From Cacajao melanocephalus (Eukaryota > Chordata > Mammalia > Primates > Pitheciidae): a DNA stretch of 64,000 nt. Of this stretch, positions 63,466-64,000 are shown piece after piece. The DNA lies in assembly GCA_963573385.1 (NCBI GenBank), contig CAUYLG010062989.1:124001-188000 (forward strand), read 5' to 3'. How positions within the stretch are numbered: position 1 is the first letter of the stretch; each line of letters opens with the position of its first letter. The translations under genes and the position numbers were made by a program. The notes under the pieces were generated by a model. That model was given only the letters and a program-made list of their open reading frames with translations, did not search any database and was not told the DNA's origin.

Positions 63466-64000
63466 ACCATGGTCTCAGGCAGGCATCACATCTCCTAGGA
63501 CAGCATATTTCATAATTTGGCATTAACAGTTTTGCCCCAACCTATGAAAGATGATTTTTTTCCCTTTGCTTTGTTTTTCCCCCAGCCTAAACCATGATGA
63601 GCCATAATAACAATCGCCATTTGAAAGCACTTTACCCTCTGCAAGGTGCATTTCACACACGAATACCTAAACCTACCAGCTTTGAAGCCCAGCCAGACCC
63701 CTTCTTTTCTTCCCAGGTCCCTTGCCCACTGCAGCCACGTCTTCTTCGCTTCTTGGAATACTCACTGCCTTAGGGTCAGGGTACCCAATTTATTATGCAT
63801 TCTACCTGTTGTTTTGTTCTCTAACACTTTGTGTATGCAAATTGATGGTGTGTTCCCCTGAAGGCAGATCTGGTAGCTCACTGTGGCTCTCTCAGCGTGA
63901 GCCGCATGTGGGACTCGCAGCAGTTGACTCATTGACCCTATTTCTTCCTTCAGAAAACCAGTGTTCATGCCCTTCTAGGAAGCTCAGAACAAGGGACACC

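Larger units (their letters stand above)
55692..64000 (+). other. ARHGAP31: ARHGAP31 intron 1 (5' part)
   Basis: The intron starts at the GTAATG donor and runs past the window end. No further exon with plausible splice sites and CdGAP-like coding was seen. It holds a G-rich quadruplex-type motif at about 56157, an RPS26 retrocopy (59349-59855), a CA repeat (58594-58633), one Alu (61321-61604), MIR fragments and a MER5/MER58-like fragment. The remaining sequence, such as 56.3-57.4 kb, 57.7-58.5 kb and 61.7-63.2 kb, appears unique. First introns often hold enhancers, but none can be proved from sequence. Confidence 0.85.

Overview
The window is genomic DNA of a catarrhine primate, human or a close relative. 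It has dimeric Alu elements, a primate-specific L1PA element, a THE1 retrovirus-like element and long intergenic DNA with no coding capacity. I cannot tell human from ape by eye.

Only one protein-coding exon can be read with confidence: the first coding exon of ARHGAP31 (CdGAP, a Rac1/Cdc42 GTPase-activating protein) at 55592-55691, plus strand. It lies in a CpG island at about 54.5-55.7 kb. The rest of the window to 64000 is its intron 1, which carries a broken RPS26 retrocopy at about 59.35-59.85 kb. A second CpG island at about 5.4-6.2 kb has a strong minus-strand splice donor and so looks like a promoter with a 5' non-coding exon. From remembered gene order at human 3q13.3 this is most likely B4GALT4, transcribed leftwards, with positions 1 to about 5.4 kb in its first intron. 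A plus-strand donor in the same island suggests divergent antisense transcription.

The roughly 48 kb between the islands is mostly mobile elements. They include an old full-length L1 (8.0-16.3 kb, two Alus inside) and an MST-type LTR (16.4-16.7 kb). From 20.3 to 22.4 kb an L1ME 3' end is split by a foldback DNA transposon and two MLT1-type LTRs. A HAL1/L1M element (22.5-24.9 kb) is split by a Tigger and an Alu. A full-length L1PA (26.2-32.7 kb) with target-site duplication sits inside an older L1M 3' end. Further right are an L2 fragment (34.8-35.3 kb), an antisense MLT1 LTR (35.9-36.3 kb), an antisense truncated L1PA (37.6-39.3 kb), a complete THE1 element (42.3-44.6 kb) and an antisense near-full-length older L1 (44.6-51.7 kb) with a 78-bp tandem array in its 5' UTR. 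Family names rest on remembered consensus sequences, not on a database search.

The best leads are four. A 53-codon upstream ORF has a stop codon that overlaps the ARHGAP31 start codon as ATGA. The ARHGAP31 exon 1 donor departs from consensus. A perfect 29-bp stem followed by a perfect 16-bp stem interrupts the RPS26 retrocopy. An ORF2-derived segment is duplicated inside the ORF1 region of the antisense L1. I found no gene of a new kind.
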